NCBI GenBank assembly: GCA_033763975.1
Contig: JANRJM010000019.1
Span: 29,085-93,084 of the forward strand
Length of the DNA stretch: 64,000 nt
Source: Planctomycetota bacterium
GTDB taxonomy: Bacteria; Planctomycetota; Phycisphaerae; Phycisphaerales; UBA1924
Reading direction: 5' to 3'
Shown: in pieces, positions 1 through 11,726 of the stretch
Numbering within the stretch: position 1 is the stretch's first letter
Layout: each line of letters starts with the position of its first letter
The notes under the pieces: model-generated
Told to the model about the DNA's origin: nothing
What the model saw: only the letters and a program-made list of their open reading frames with translations
The model's database searches: none
Translations under genes and position numbers: made by a program

Positions 1-1480
1 GCACACCCGACAGCTCCGCCACCATCGCCGTCAGGTCGAACGATTCGCGCCCGGACGCCGCCAGCGCCAGGATGCCCGGGAAGGGCGTCGGCACCAGCGA
101 CTCCGCGTCGTACGCCAACTCTTCGTGCACCTTCTCGCCCGGTCGGGCGCCCGTGAACACCACGTCGATCGCCCGGCCGGAAAGACGCAGCCCCGCCGGC
201 GCGTCCGCGTCGGCGCCCGGCAGGCGCGCATCGAACCCGTGCAGCATCACAAACCGGCGCGCCAAGTCCAGGATCCGGATCGGCTCGCCCATGTCCAGCA
301 CGAAGATCGTCGGCGGCGCGCTGGTCGTCTCGTCGTGCGCGTCGATCGCCGCGGCCTGGATCACGAGCGTCGCCGCCTCGGTGATCGTCATGAAGTACCG
401 CGTCATCTTCGGATCGGTCACCGTGATCGGCCCGCCCTCGGCGAGCTGCGCCCCCCAGATCGGCAGCACGCTGCACGCGCTGCCCAGCACGTTGCCGAAG
501 CGCACCATCGTGAAGCTCGTCCGCCCCGCGCTGCGGTCGCGCGCCGTGCGGTTCATCCCCTGCACGTACATCTCGGCCAGGCGCTTGGTCGCGCCCATCA
601 CGCTCGTCGGGTTCACCGCCTTGTCCGACGAGATCATCACGAACCGCTCGCACCCCGTCGCGAGGGCCGCGTCGGCCACGGACTTTGTCCCGAACAGGTT
701 GTTCGTCAGCGCATGCGCCGGGTGGTCTTCCATCAGCGGGACGTGCTTGTGCGCCGCCGCGTGGAAGATCACGTGCGGCTTGGTCTGCACGAGGTGCCGC
801 AGCGTCTGGTCGGCGTCGACCACATCGTGCAGCAGCGCCCGGCGCACGATGCTCGGAAAGCGGCGCGCGAGCTGACGGTCGATCTCGAACAGCGCGTTCT
901 CCGACCGCTCCATCAGCACGAGCTCCGCCGGGCGGAACGTCGCCGCGATGCGGCAGATCTCCGAACCGATCGACCCGCCCGCGCCCGTCACCAGCACCCG
1001 CTTGCCCTCGATCACCCGCGCCACCGCGCGACGGTCGATGCCGTACGGCGTGCGCCCGACCAGTTCCATCAGGTCGAGCCCCGCCGGCTGGCCCGCCAGC
1101 GGCGCGGGCGCCCCGCCGGGGCTCGTCAGCAGGTCGGCCAGCGGCGGCACAAAGCGCTCGGGGATGCTCAGTTGGCGCAACCGCGCCCGTGTCCGCAGGG
1201 TCGGCGCCGGCATGCCCGCGGGCAGGCTCACGATCGCCGCCGACACCCGGTGCTGGGCGTGCAGGCGGGGCAGGTCGTCGATGTCGCCCCACACCGGCAC
1301 GCCGTCGATCACCCCCGGCGCCGCGTCGGCGCCCTCCGCGAGCACGCACCCCGCCGGCGCGGGCCCATCCGGCTGCCGACGCAACTGCGCGAGCACCGCG
1401 CCGATGGTCTCCGGGGTTCCGATAACGACCGCGCACCGCCAGAGCGGATCGACGCGGGAAACAACGCGGGCGGGCTCCAT
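1..1480 (-). CDS. FlaA1/CapD-like NDP-sugar 4,6-dehydratase (partial, runs off left edge)
   Basis: Polysaccharide-precursor enzyme of the FlaA1/WbpM/CapD family, which oxidises and dehydrates UDP-sugars. At least 493 codons are present and the gene continues beyond base 1. Residues 1-140 look like a degenerate nucleotide-binding domain; a Rossmann fold then begins with GAGGSIGSE near residue 165, and the catalytic segment SSDKAVNPTSVMG lies near residue 283, with the D-K pair used in this family. The ATG at 1480 is chosen; an adjacent in-frame GTG is at 1483 and a stop lies about 40 bp upstream. Unlike WbpM-type proteins there is no room for the usual N-terminal membrane helices, so this resembles a soluble short form. 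It is divergent from ruvA across 134 bp. The exact substrate cannot be told. Confidence 0.88.
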   Translation of the reverse strand, partial: MEPARVVSRVDPLWRCAVVIGTPETIGAVLAQLRRQPDGPAPAGCVLAEGADAAPGVIDGVPVWGDIDDLPRLHAQHRVSAAIVSLPAGMPAPTLRTRARLRQLSIPERFVPPLADLLTSPGGAPAPLAGQPAGLDLMELVGRTPYGIDRRAVARVIEGKRVLVTGAGGSIGSEICRIAATFRPAELVLMERSENALFEIDRQLARRFPSIVRRALLHDVVDADQTLRHLVQTKPHVIFHAAAHKHVPLMEDHPAHALTNNLFGTKSVADAALATGCERFVMISSDKAVNPTSVMGATKRLAEMYVQGMNRTARDRSAGRTSFTMVRFGNVLGSACSVLPIWGAQLAEGGPITVTDPKMTRYFMTITEAATLVIQAAAIDAHDETTSAPPTIFVLDMGEPIRILDLARRFVMLHGFDARLPGADADAPAGLRLSGRAIDVVFTGARPGEKVHEELAYDAESLVPTPFPGILALAASGRESFDLTAMVAELSGV

Positions 1481-1614
1481 CACGGGGATTCCTCTCTGCT
1501 TGCCGCGGTCGCGGCACCGGGGTTATCGGTTCGCCGGGGGGGAGGCCGATACTCACACAGGCCAGAGATCGAAGCTCCCCGGGGTGAACCCCGACCGCCC
1601 CCTACGGTGCACCC

Positions 1615-2274
1615 ATGATCACGCGGCTGAGCGGCCAACTCGAGCGGCTCGACGGACAGAACGCCGTCATCGCCATGACCGGCGGCGACCTCGCCTACGA
1701 GGTGATGCTCCCCGGGTATCTCGCCGAACGACTCGCCGAACGCGTCGGGCAGCGCGTGACCCTCGTCACGCTCCAGCTCTTCGAGAGCCCGAACCAGGGG
1801 GCGACCTTCGTGCCCCGCCTGCTCGGGTTCGGCTCGACCGACGAACGACGCTTCTTCGAACTGTTCACCACCGTCAAGGGCATCGGCCCCCGCAAGGCCA
1901 TGCGCGCCCTCGCCTCGCCCCCGGCGGCCGTCGCCGGCGCGATCGCCGCCAAGGACGCCCGGGCCCTGACCGCGCTCCCGGAGATCGGCAAGCGACTGGC
2001 CGAGACCGTCATCGCCGAACTCTCGGGCAAGGTCGAGGCGTTCCTGGGCGAGGGCGAGCGCGAGGTGCTCGAGCGTGCGGCGGCGGGCACGGGCGAACCC
2101 TCCGCGAATCCGATCCTGGCCGACGCGATCGAGGCCCTGATGGCCCTGGGCGAAAGCCGCGCGGATTCGGAGACGCTCGTCCGCCGCGCGTGCGAGCGGG
2201 CGGCGCGGCGGGAGGCCCCGCTCGACAGCGTGGAGCGTGTGCTCGACGAGGTCTTCGCCGCCAAGGCGCGGTAG
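1615..2274 (+). CDS. ruvA: Holliday junction branch migration protein RuvA
   Basis: RuvA binds four-way DNA junctions and loads the RuvB motor during recombinational repair. The 219-aa product has the three expected parts: an N-terminal OB-fold beginning MITRLSGQLERLDGQ, a central helix-hairpin-helix region (VKGIGPRKAMRALAS and LPEIGKRLAETVIAEL), and a C-terminal RuvB-binding helical domain. Length is close to the usual 190-205 aa. No ruvB or ruvC is adjacent; the neighbours are a divergent sugar dehydratase and a convergent YHS-like protein whose stop lies 5 bp downstream. Confidence 0.95.
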   Translation: MITRLSGQLERLDGQNAVIAMTGGDLAYEVMLPGYLAERLAERVGQRVTLVTLQLFESPNQGATFVPRLLGFGSTDERRFFELFTTVKGIGPRKAMRALASPPAAVAGAIAAKDARALTALPEIGKRLAETVIAELSGKVEAFLGEGEREVLERAAAGTGEPSANPILADAIEALMALGESRADSETLVRRACERAARREAPLDSVERVLDEVFAAKAR

Positions 2275-2279
2275 GCGGC

Positions 2280-3356
2280 TCAGGGCATCAGCGCGAACGT
2301 CCCCGGCTCGAACGCCGGGTTGATCTCGATCTCGGTGATCGTCACCTCACGGGGATTCTTGAGGACGTCCTCGCTCGTGAGCACCCAGGCGGTGGGGAGC
2401 GTCACGCCCGCGACGGTGGTGTGCCCGGTGAAGGTGCGGACCATCTCGCCCGCCAACGCGGTGCCGTCGCGCCCGCGGAACGAGAGCTGCGCCGGACGCC
2501 CGTCTGCGCCGATGGCCAGGCGCGTCGTGGCGCCGGCGATGTGCACCAGCACGTAGTCCACCGGGGTCTCGTTCACCACCCCCGCGCCGTCGGGCTTTGC
2601 CACGAACCCGGGCTCGAACCGGGCCTTCAGGATCACCATCGGCGTGTGCGCCGCGTTGCGACGGAATGCACCCGCCCGCGCGCTCGCGAACGGCTTGCGT
2701 TCCGTCGCCGTCACCTCCACGCTCCCCTCGGGCGTTGCGATCGTCGTCCACCACGAGTCGTCCCACGAGTTGCGCTGCGCGAACCGCCCGGGGAACTCGG
2801 CCGCGAAGATGTCCCGCACGTCGTACGCTTTGTCGCCGCTCTTCTGCGAGGTTCGGATCGTCTGGCGATACCCGGTGACGCCCCGCACGGCGTCGGCCCC
2901 TCCAGCCCACGCGACGAACCGGTCCACGATCGCCAGCCCCGCCGCCTGCTCCTCGGGGGTTGGCGTAGGGGCCGCGTCGGCGGTCTCGATGCAACGCGTC
3001 GGGTCCTTCAGGAACGTCGCCTTGCACCCGTCGGACGCAAAGAAGTAGATCCGCCCCGCGTGCACCGCGTACCGGCGCGCGTCGCCGAGCCCGGAGAGCG
3101 GGCCCATGCTGCCGCACGCCCCGCCGTCCGCGACCTCGTACCGCGCGGGCGCCTTCTCGAACGCGGCCTTGTTCTGGGGCGTCGCGAACAGATAGCCCGT
3201 GCCCTCGCGCTCGACCATGAGCTCGGGCTTGCCGGGCACCTCGCGCCCGCGAACGAGTTCCACCGGGTCTACCGGCAGCGTGCGGTTCTCCGCGCACTGG
3301 GCGTGCACGATGCCGGCGCCGGCGAGCAGGCTCACGACGAAGAGGGTGTTCCGCAT
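2280..3356 (-). CDS. Secreted protein with two YHS-like segments
   Basis: A 358-aa exported protein of unknown function. A signal peptide is clear (residues 1-19, ending VHAQ). Two short repeats follow that resemble YHS domains: one around YLFATPQNKAAFEKAPARYE and one around YFFASDGCKATFLKDPTR, each near a cysteine (CGSMGP, DGCK). YHS domains are often linked to metal handling. The remaining 200 residues look like a beta-rich outer-membrane or periplasmic fold without a family I can name. It is divergent from the DtxR/MntR-like regulator at 3402, with only 45 bp between the start codons and an inverted repeat in that gap, so the two are probably co-regulated by metal. Confidence 0.7.
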   Translation of the reverse strand: MRNTLFVVSLLAGAGIVHAQCAENRTLPVDPVELVRGREVPGKPELMVEREGTGYLFATPQNKAAFEKAPARYEVADGGACGSMGPLSGLGDARRYAVHAGRIYFFASDGCKATFLKDPTRCIETADAAPTPTPEEQAAGLAIVDRFVAWAGGADAVRGVTGYRQTIRTSQKSGDKAYDVRDIFAAEFPGRFAQRNSWDDSWWTTIATPEGSVEVTATERKPFASARAGAFRRNAAHTPMVILKARFEPGFVAKPDGAGVVNETPVDYVLVHIAGATTRLAIGADGRPAQLSFRGRDGTALAGEMVRTFTGHTTVAGVTLPTAWVLTSEDVLKNPREVTITEIEINPAFEPGTFALMP

Positions 3357-3376
3357 GAGCGCAGCCTATCAGACGC

Positions 3377-3403
3377 ATGGCCGGTTCACTACCATCCGGC
3401 CAT
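3377..3403. promoter_or_regulatory. Perfect 8-bp inverted repeat, candidate operator of the metalloregulator
   Basis: ATGGCCGG at 3377-3384 is mirrored exactly by CCGGCCAT at 3396-3403, with an 11-nt spacer. The right arm overlaps the ATG of the DtxR-like gene (3402) and the left arm sits 20 bp from the start of the divergent YHS gene. The geometry (two half-sites about 1.9 helical turns apart, between divergent metal genes) suits autoregulation by the dimeric regulator. It does not match a consensus I know, so binding is inferred. Confidence 0.45.
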
Positions 3404-4103
3404 GCCCAGCGCCACCGTCGAGGACTACATCAAGGCCATCTACTTTCAGCAGCGAGAATCTGCCGCGGGCGAGGCCACCGTCGTGCGATTGAGCGCCGCC
3501 CTGGGCGTCACCAAGGGCACGGTCACCTCGATGATCCACAAGCTGCGCGACGCCGAGCTCGCGACCGCCGAGCGGTACGGCGGGATCCGGCTGACGACCA
3601 AGGGGACGCGCCTGGCCCTCGACGTCATCCGGCGTCACCGGCTCATCGAGGTGTTCCTCGTGAACGTGCTGCGGTTCAACTGGTCGGAGGTGCACGAAGA
3701 GGCCGAGCGCCTCGAGCACGCCATGTCGCGCAAACTCCTCGACCGGCTCGACGCCTTCCTGGGGCACCCGGAGATGGACCCGCACGGCGACCCCATCCCC
3801 GACGCGCGAGGACGCATCGCCGCGCCCGCCGAGATGCCGCTGCGCACCCTCGCCAAGGGCGAGCGGGGCGTGGTGTCGCGCGTGCGCGACGACGAGTCGG
3901 CGTTCCTGGAGTTCGCGGCCCGGCACGGGCTCACGCCCGGCGCGCACGTCATCGTCGTCGACGTCGTGCCCGAGGCCGAGTCGCTCCGCGTGCGACCCCG
4001 CGCCGGACGCGAGGTCGCGATGTCGTTCGGCGCGGCCGACAAGATCCTGCTCCGGCGCGAGGTTCCCCAGCGCCGGGGCACGAGTTCGACGCTGCCGCGA
4101 TGA
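3402..4103 (+). CDS. DtxR/MntR-family metal-dependent transcriptional regulator
   Basis: Metal-activated repressor expected to control the adjacent ABC importer. The 233-aa product has an N-terminal winged helix (residues 1-62, recognition region GVTKGTVTSMIHKL), a dimerisation and metal-binding domain (63-140) and a C-terminal FeoA/SH3-like domain (from about 145). Compared with Bacillus MntR, the first metal site keeps Asp8, the RRHRLIE histidine and the EEAERLEH acid/His set, but Glu11 is replaced by Lys. This suggests Mn or Fe sensing with an altered binuclear site. ATG at 3402 starts the conserved family N-terminus. The stop codon touches the next reading frame, and the substrate-binding protein gene follows. 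Confidence 0.9.
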   Translation: MPSATVEDYIKAIYFQQRESAAGEATVVRLSAALGVTKGTVTSMIHKLRDAELATAERYGGIRLTTKGTRLALDVIRRHRLIEVFLVNVLRFNWSEVHEEAERLEHAMSRKLLDRLDAFLGHPEMDPHGDPIPDARGRIAAPAEMPLRTLAKGERGVVSRVRDDESAFLEFAARHGLTPGAHVIVVDVVPEAESLRVRPRAGREVAMSFGAADKILLRREVPQRRGTSSTLPR

Positions 4104-4169
4104 GTGTTTGACTGCTCGAACTTCACCCCGTACCATTGCCGGGGCCCCATCGGGCCCGGGAGGCGGCAT

Positions 4170-5276
4170 ATGCGCGCGGTGCTGGCACGGACGGCGGCGA
4201 TCGCCGGAGATCGCGGGTGGCGCGGCGGACGGAGGCGTCGCCCGCGACAGACGCCTGGCAGGCCGGGGGCGTTCCGCCATGCGGGCGGATTCATCATGCT
4301 CGCGATGCTGCTCGCCCCGGCGATCTGCTTCGTCGCGGGCGCAACCGGCTGCGATCGGCCGGCGCCGAAATCGCCAGAGCCCCCGACGCCGCGAGAGACA
4401 TACGCGGCGGTCGCGACGGTGGGCATGGTCGCGGACGTCGTCCGCGAGGTCGCGGGCGATCGCGCTACGGTCGCGGGCCTGATGGGCGCGGGCGTCGACC
4501 CGCATCTGTACAAGCCCACGCGCAGCGACGTCGAGCGGCTGCTCGCTGCGGACGTGATCTTCTACAACGGGCTGCTGCTGGAAGGACGCATGACCGACAC
4601 GCTCGTCCGGGCCGCGTCGTCGGGCAAGAAGGTGCACGCCGTCACCGAACTGCTCGACGAGCAGTACCTGCTCGAGCCCGAGGCCATGGAAGGGCACCCG
4701 GACCCGCACGTGTGGATGGACCCCCGCGCCTGGGCGAAGGCGGTGGAAGTCGTCCGTGACACGCTCGTCGAGTTCGACCCCGCGGGCGAGGCCGGGTACC
4801 GGGCCCGCGCGGACGCGTACCTCGCCCGGGTCGCCGAGCTCGACGCGTACGCCCAGCGCGTGCTGGGCAGCGTGCCCGAGGGCCGGCGGGTGCTCGTGAC
4901 GGCCCACGACGCGTTCAACTACTTCGGGCGCCGGTACGGGTTCGAGGTCGTCGGCATCCAGGGCCTCTCGACCGAGTCGGAGGCGGGCGTGCAGGACATC
5001 GAGCGCCTCGTGAGCCTGCTGGTCGACCGAAGGATCGGCGCGGTCTTCGTCGAGTCCACCGTGTCGTCGCGCAACGTCGAGGCGCTCATCGCCGGGGCGA
5101 GGGCGAAGGGGCACGACGTCGCCATCGGCGGGCGCCTCTTCAGCGACGCCATGGGCGACGAGGGCACGTACGAGGGCACGTACATCGGCATGATCGACCA
5201 CAACGTCACGGTGATCGCGCGAGCGCTGGGGGGCGAGGCGCCCGAGGGCGGCATGCAGGGCAGGCTGGGCAAGTAG
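4170..5276 (+). CDS. Metal ABC transporter substrate-binding lipoprotein (TroA/ZnuA family)
   Basis: Cluster A-I solute-binding protein that captures Mn, Zn or Fe outside the membrane. It has 368 aa from ATG 4170, which follows an AGGCGG ribosome site; an ATG at 4296 would remove a basic stretch and start directly at the hydrophobic signal. The signal ends with ATGC, a plausible lipobox. Four ligands typical of TroA are visible: His in GVDPHLY, His in DPHVWMDP, His in AHDAFNYFG and Asp in MIDHN. A third histidine rather than glutamate points towards a TroA-like Zn/Mn site. It lies directly upstream of the ATPase and permease genes. Confidence 0.92.
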   Translation: MRAVLARTAAIAGDRGWRGGRRRRPRQTPGRPGAFRHAGGFIMLAMLLAPAICFVAGATGCDRPAPKSPEPPTPRETYAAVATVGMVADVVREVAGDRATVAGLMGAGVDPHLYKPTRSDVERLLAADVIFYNGLLLEGRMTDTLVRAASSGKKVHAVTELLDEQYLLEPEAMEGHPDPHVWMDPRAWAKAVEVVRDTLVEFDPAGEAGYRARADAYLARVAELDAYAQRVLGSVPEGRRVLVTAHDAFNYFGRRYGFEVVGIQGLSTESEAGVQDIERLVSLLVDRRIGAVFVESTVSSRNVEALIAGARAKGHDVAIGGRLFSDAMGDEGTYEGTYIGMIDHNVTVIARALGGEAPEGGMQGRLGK

Positions 5277-5290
5277 GAAGGACACGCGCC

Positions 5291-6121
5291 ATGGAAGGCA
5301 ACGCGCAGCAGGCGTCCGCAGCACCGGGCGTGTTCCGGCGTCCGGAGCACTCGGCGCAGAGCCCGCTCTCGGTGCACGCGGTGACGGTCGCGTACGACCG
5401 CAAGCCGGTGCTGTGGGACGTGGACTACGACGCGCCGCCGGGGAACCTCATCGCCATCGTGGGCCCCAACGGCGCGGGCAAGAGCACGCTGATCCGCGCG
5501 TGCCTGGGGCTGGTGCCCCGTGCGTCGGGGCAGGTGGCGTTCTGGGGCGAGGACTACGCGCGGGTGCGCGGGCGCATCGGCTACGTGCCGCAGCGCGAGA
5601 GCGTGGACTGGGACTTTCCCGTCTCGGCCCTCGACGTGGTGTGCATGGGGCGGTACCGCAGCATCGGCTGGTTCCGCCCGGTGACGAGGCGCCACCTGGA
5701 CGCGGCCCGCGCACACCTGGAGCGCGTCGGCATCGCGCACTTGGCGGACCGCCAGATCAGCCAGCTCTCCGGGGGGCAGCAGCAGCGGGTGTTCCTGGCG
5801 CGGGCCCTGGCGCAGGAGGCGGACCTGTACTTCATGGACGAGCCGTTCGCGGGCGTCGACGCCGCGACCGAGCGCGCGATCCTCGAAGTGCTCCGCGCGA
5901 TGCGCGCCGGCGGCAAGACGGTCATCGTGGTGCACCACGACCTGCAGACCGTCGCCGAGTACTTCGACCACGTCATCCTGCTCAACATGCGCGTGGTGGC
6001 GTCGGGCCCGGTCTCGCAGGTCTTCACGCGCGAGAACCTGCAGAAGACCTACGGCGGGCGGCTGACGCTGCTCTCCGAGGCGTCCGAGGCCCTCGCGCGG
6101 GCGGCGTCGGGAGACCGCTGA
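5291..6121 (+). CDS. Metal ABC transporter ATP-binding protein (TroB/MntB/ZnuC type)
   Basis: Energising subunit of the importer; 276 aa. Walker A is GPNGAGKST (about residue 58), the Q-loop is [13 protein letters not shown], the signature is LSGGQQQR, Walker B is LYFMDEPF and the switch histidine lies in VVHHDL. The tryptophan-aspartate-phenylalanine-proline stretch after the Q-loop is typical of the Mn/Zn branch. The first 25 residues are a poorly conserved extension; the GTG/ATG choices inside it are not better supported. The stop overlaps the ATG of the first permease by one base, indicating translational coupling. Confidence 0.94.
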   Translation: MEGNAQQASAAPGVFRRPEHSAQSPLSVHAVTVAYDRKPVLWDVDYDAPPGNLIAIVGPNGAGKSTLIRACLGLVPRASGQVAFWGEDYARVRGRIGYVPQRESVDWDFPVSALDVVCMGRYRSIGWFRPVTRRHLDAARAHLERVGIAHLADRQISQLSGGQQQRVFLARALAQEADLYFMDEPFAGVDAATERAILEVLRAMRAGGKTVIVVHHDLQTVAEYFDHVILLNMRVVASGPVSQVFTRENLQKTYGGRLTLLSEASEALARAASGDR

Positions 6122-7509
6122 TGCTCGCGCCCGCGCCCGCCGACTGGCCGACATTCGACCGCGTGCTCGACACGCTCCTCCTCCGCGCGGGCTTCAACAC
6201 CAACACGGTCATCATCGGCACCACGCTGCTCGGGCTGGCGGCGGGCGTGGTGGGGGTGTTCGCGCTCCTGCGCAAGCGATCGCTCACGACCGACGCGCTC
6301 AGCCACGCCACGCTGCCGGGCATCACGCTCGCCTTTCTCATCGTCTCCGCCTTCGGGGGCGAGGGCCGCTCGCTCCCGGTGCTGCTGCTGGGCGCCACGG
6401 CGACGGGCGTGCTCGGCGTCGTGTGCATCCAGGCGATGCTGCGCCACACGCGCCTGCGCGAAGACGCGGCGATCGGCGTCGTGCTCAGCGTGTTCTTCGG
6501 CGCGGGGGTCGTGGGCCTCAGTTACATCCAGAAGAACGCGTCGAGCGGCGCCGCGGGCCTCAACACGTTCATCTACGGGCAGACCGCCGCCATGCGCGTG
6601 TCGGACGCCTGGCTCATGGGCGGGCTGGCGATCGGCGCGGTGGCGGCGTCGGCGGCGCTGCTCAAGGAGTTCACACTCGTCTGCTTCGACGATGCGTTCG
6701 CCAAGGTCGGCGGGTGGCCGGTGTCGCTGATCGACCTGCTGATGATGGCGCTCGTGGTGCTGGTCACGGTCGCGGGGCTGCAGGCCGTGGGCCTCATCCT
6801 GGTTGTCGCCATGCTCATCATCCCGGCGGTGTCGGCGCGATTCTGGACGCAGCGCCTGTGGCTGCTCGTGGTGCTCGCGGGCGTGATCGGGGCGACGAGC
6901 GGGTACCTGGGGTCGGTGCTCTCGGCGCTCCTGCCCCGCAAGCCAGCGGGCGCGGTGATCGTGCTCACCAGCGGCGTGATCTTCGGCGTGAGCCTGATGG
7001 GCGCGCCCGCCCGCGGGTTCGTCGCCTCGGCGGTGCGCCGCGTGCGCACGCGGCTGGGCATCGCGACGGACCACCTGCTGGAGGTGGCGCACGACCGGCG
7101 CGACGGACGCGGCGCCGGGCTCAGCGCGCGCGACGTCGCGGGCGTGGGCGCGGAACGGGGCTGGCCCGCGTGGTTCGGGCGCGCGGTCCTCTGGACGCTG
7201 CGGGCGCGGGGCCTGGCGACCACCGATGAGGGCGGGCTGCGCCTGACGGACGCCGGACGGTCTCGCGGGGCGCGCGTGAGCCGCAACCACCGCCTGTGGG
7301 CGCAGTATCTCATCAGCCACGCGGACGTCGCGCCCAGCCACGTGGACTGGTCGGCGGACCAGGTAGAGCACGTGCTGCCCGACGAGGTGGTGGAGGCGCT
7401 CGAAGCGCAGCTCGCGGAGGGTGCGGGCGTCCGATCGGGGAGCGATTCGGGCGGCGCTGTGACGGGTTCGTCGCCGCAGCCGCCGGCGCCTGGGAGGGCG
7501 CACGCGTGA
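6121..7509 (+). CDS. Metal ABC permease fused to a DtxR-like C-terminal domain (first permease)
   Basis: ABC-3 family membrane subunit; 462 aa. Residues 1-300 hold about eight hydrophobic helices including the family motifs ALSHATLPGI and the conserved GLQAVGLILVVAMLIIPA segment. After the last helix a soluble tail of about 150 residues resembles a winged helix followed by the DtxR dimerisation region (RNHRLWAQYLISHADVAPS, then SADQVEHVL). The tail might sense cytosolic metal or dock to the regulator; that is inference. The stop overlaps the GTG of the second permease by 4 bp (GTGA). The last 30 residues are low-complexity Gly/Ser/Pro. Confidence 0.9.
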   Translation: MLAPAPADWPTFDRVLDTLLLRAGFNTNTVIIGTTLLGLAAGVVGVFALLRKRSLTTDALSHATLPGITLAFLIVSAFGGEGRSLPVLLLGATATGVLGVVCIQAMLRHTRLREDAAIGVVLSVFFGAGVVGLSYIQKNASSGAAGLNTFIYGQTAAMRVSDAWLMGGLAIGAVAASAALLKEFTLVCFDDAFAKVGGWPVSLIDLLMMALVVLVTVAGLQAVGLILVVAMLIIPAVSARFWTQRLWLLVVLAGVIGATSGYLGSVLSALLPRKPAGAVIVLTSGVIFGVSLMGAPARGFVASAVRRVRTRLGIATDHLLEVAHDRRDGRGAGLSARDVAGVGAERGWPAWFGRAVLWTLRARGLATTDEGGLRLTDAGRSRGARVSRNHRLWAQYLISHADVAPSHVDWSADQVEHVLPDEVVEALEAQLAEGAGVRSGSDSGGAVTGSSPQPPAPGRAHA

Positions 7510-8828
7510 CGCTCTCGCCCGGCGCCGATCTTTTTCCCTTGCTGGCGGGCGTGCTCGCGGCGCTCACGTGCGGGCTGCTGGGCAACTTCCTGGTGCTCCG
7601 GCGCCTGAGCCTGATGGGCGACGCGATCAGCCACAGCGTGCTGCCCGGGCTCGTCATCGCGTTCATCGTGTCGGCCACGCGCAGCCCGGTGGCGATGTTC
7701 GTCGGGGCGGCGGCGGCGGGGGTGGTGACCGTCGCGCTCGTGGAACTGGTGAAGCGACTGGGGCGGGTCGAGCCGGGCGCGGCGATGGGCGTGGTCTTCA
7801 GCGTGCTGTTCGCGCTGGGCGTGCTGCTGGTCGAGCACGCCGCCCGCGCGGTGGATCTCGACGCCGATTGCGTGCTGCACGGGCAGCTCGAGACCCTCGC
7901 GTGGTATGGCGCGCCGGCGCGCTGGGGCGAGGTCGGGCTCACCGAGGCGATCAACGCCGCCCCGCGCCAGGTCGTCGTGCTCGTCGTTGCGTGCCTGGCG
8001 ACGGCGGCGTTCGTCACGCTGCTGTTCAAGGAACTGCGCCTGGCGGCGTTCGACCCCGGGCTCGCGACGGTGCAGGGGTTCAGCGCCGAACTGCTGCACT
8101 ACGCGCTCATGATCTTCGTCGCGATCGCCACCGTCGCGTCGTTCGAGGCCGTCGGATCGATCCTGGTCATCGCGATGCTCGTGTGCCCGGCGGCGTCGGC
8201 GCGGATGGTGACCGATCGGCTGCGCGCGCAGATCCTGTGGAGCGCCGGGTTCGCGGTCGCGGGGGGCGTGCTGGGGTACGTCGCGGCGTCGGGCGTGCCG
8301 GCGCTCTTCGGCAAGGACAGCGTCAACGCCGCGGGCTCGATGGCGGTCGTCTCGGGCATGATCCTCGCGGGCGCGATCGTCGCGTCGCCCCGGCACGGGC
8401 TGGCGGCGAAGTGGCTCCGGCGCCGCGCGCTCGCCGGCTCGGTAGGCGTCGATGACGTGCTGGGCGTGCTGTTCCGTGCGCGCGAGGGTGGGCGCACGCG
8501 GGTCGCGCTGGCGGCGCTGTCGCCCCTCCCGCTCGGGCGCCCGCTCGACGCCGTGCTCGCTCGCGCCGCGCGGGACGGCCTGGTGACCCTGCACGCGGCC
8601 GAGGTCGAACTGACCGGGCGCGGGCTGAGCGCCGCGGCGAACGTCGTGCGGCGGCACCGCCTGTGGGAGTGCTACCTCGTCGCCGAAGCGGGCGTCGCGC
8701 CGGATCACGTGCACCTGAGCGCCGAGCGCCTGGAGCACGCGCCGGTGCAGCCGGGCTCGGATGCCCGCGCAGACCCGCACGGACGGGTGATCCCGGCGGT
8801 GTCGGAGCCCCCCAACCTCGGGCACTGA
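7506..8828 (+). CDS. Metal ABC permease fused to a DtxR-like C-terminal domain (second permease)
   Basis: Second ABC-3 family permease, 440 aa from GTG 7506, which overlaps the previous stop. Helices include GDAISHSVLPGLVIAF and SFEAVGSILVIAMLVCPA. From about residue 310 there is a winged-helix-like part, then VVRRHRLWECYLVAEAGV, SAERLEH and ADPHGRVIP. The last motif matches the end of the DtxR dimerisation domain (compare DPHGDPIP in the regulator at 3402). So both permeases of the importer carry regulator-like tails. The gene ends the locus; 190 bp without a gene separates it from the histidine kinase. Confidence 0.9.
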   Translation: MTLSPGADLFPLLAGVLAALTCGLLGNFLVLRRLSLMGDAISHSVLPGLVIAFIVSATRSPVAMFVGAAAAGVVTVALVELVKRLGRVEPGAAMGVVFSVLFALGVLLVEHAARAVDLDADCVLHGQLETLAWYGAPARWGEVGLTEAINAAPRQVVVLVVACLATAAFVTLLFKELRLAAFDPGLATVQGFSAELLHYALMIFVAIATVASFEAVGSILVIAMLVCPAASARMVTDRLRAQILWSAGFAVAGGVLGYVAASGVPALFGKDSVNAAGSMAVVSGMILAGAIVASPRHGLAAKWLRRRALAGSVGVDDVLGVLFRAREGGRTRVALAALSPLPLGRPLDAVLARAARDGLVTLHAAEVELTGRGLSAAANVVRRHRLWECYLVAEAGVAPDHVHLSAERLEHAPVQPGSDARADPHGRVIPAVSEPPNLGH

Positions 8829-9020
8829 CCGGGTGTTTCGCGGGCCGGTTATCTGTCGCCGGTCCGTCTGCGCGCAGAACCGCGCGCTCGCCGAGGCGCG
8901 AGTCCGACCGCCGCGCCACAGCACGGCGTGCCCCGGGCCGATAGTGGAACGCCTCCTGTGGACGACGCGCGGCCGCCGTGGCGGTGCGGGCGGGCGCCCG
9001 GGAGCCTCGGGACGAAGTGC

Positions 9021-11663
<2,643 letters not shown>

Positions 11664-11726
11664 GCCGCGCACCCGGCCGGTTGCCACCGGCGACGGGAGT
11701 ACGCTGCTCCCGAAGCGAGGTGATCG

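Noticed and set aside
125..1618. Long plus-strand frame rich in Arg/His/Ala
   Set aside because: It is the antisense shadow of the sugar dehydratase, whose minus-strand translation has clear motifs.
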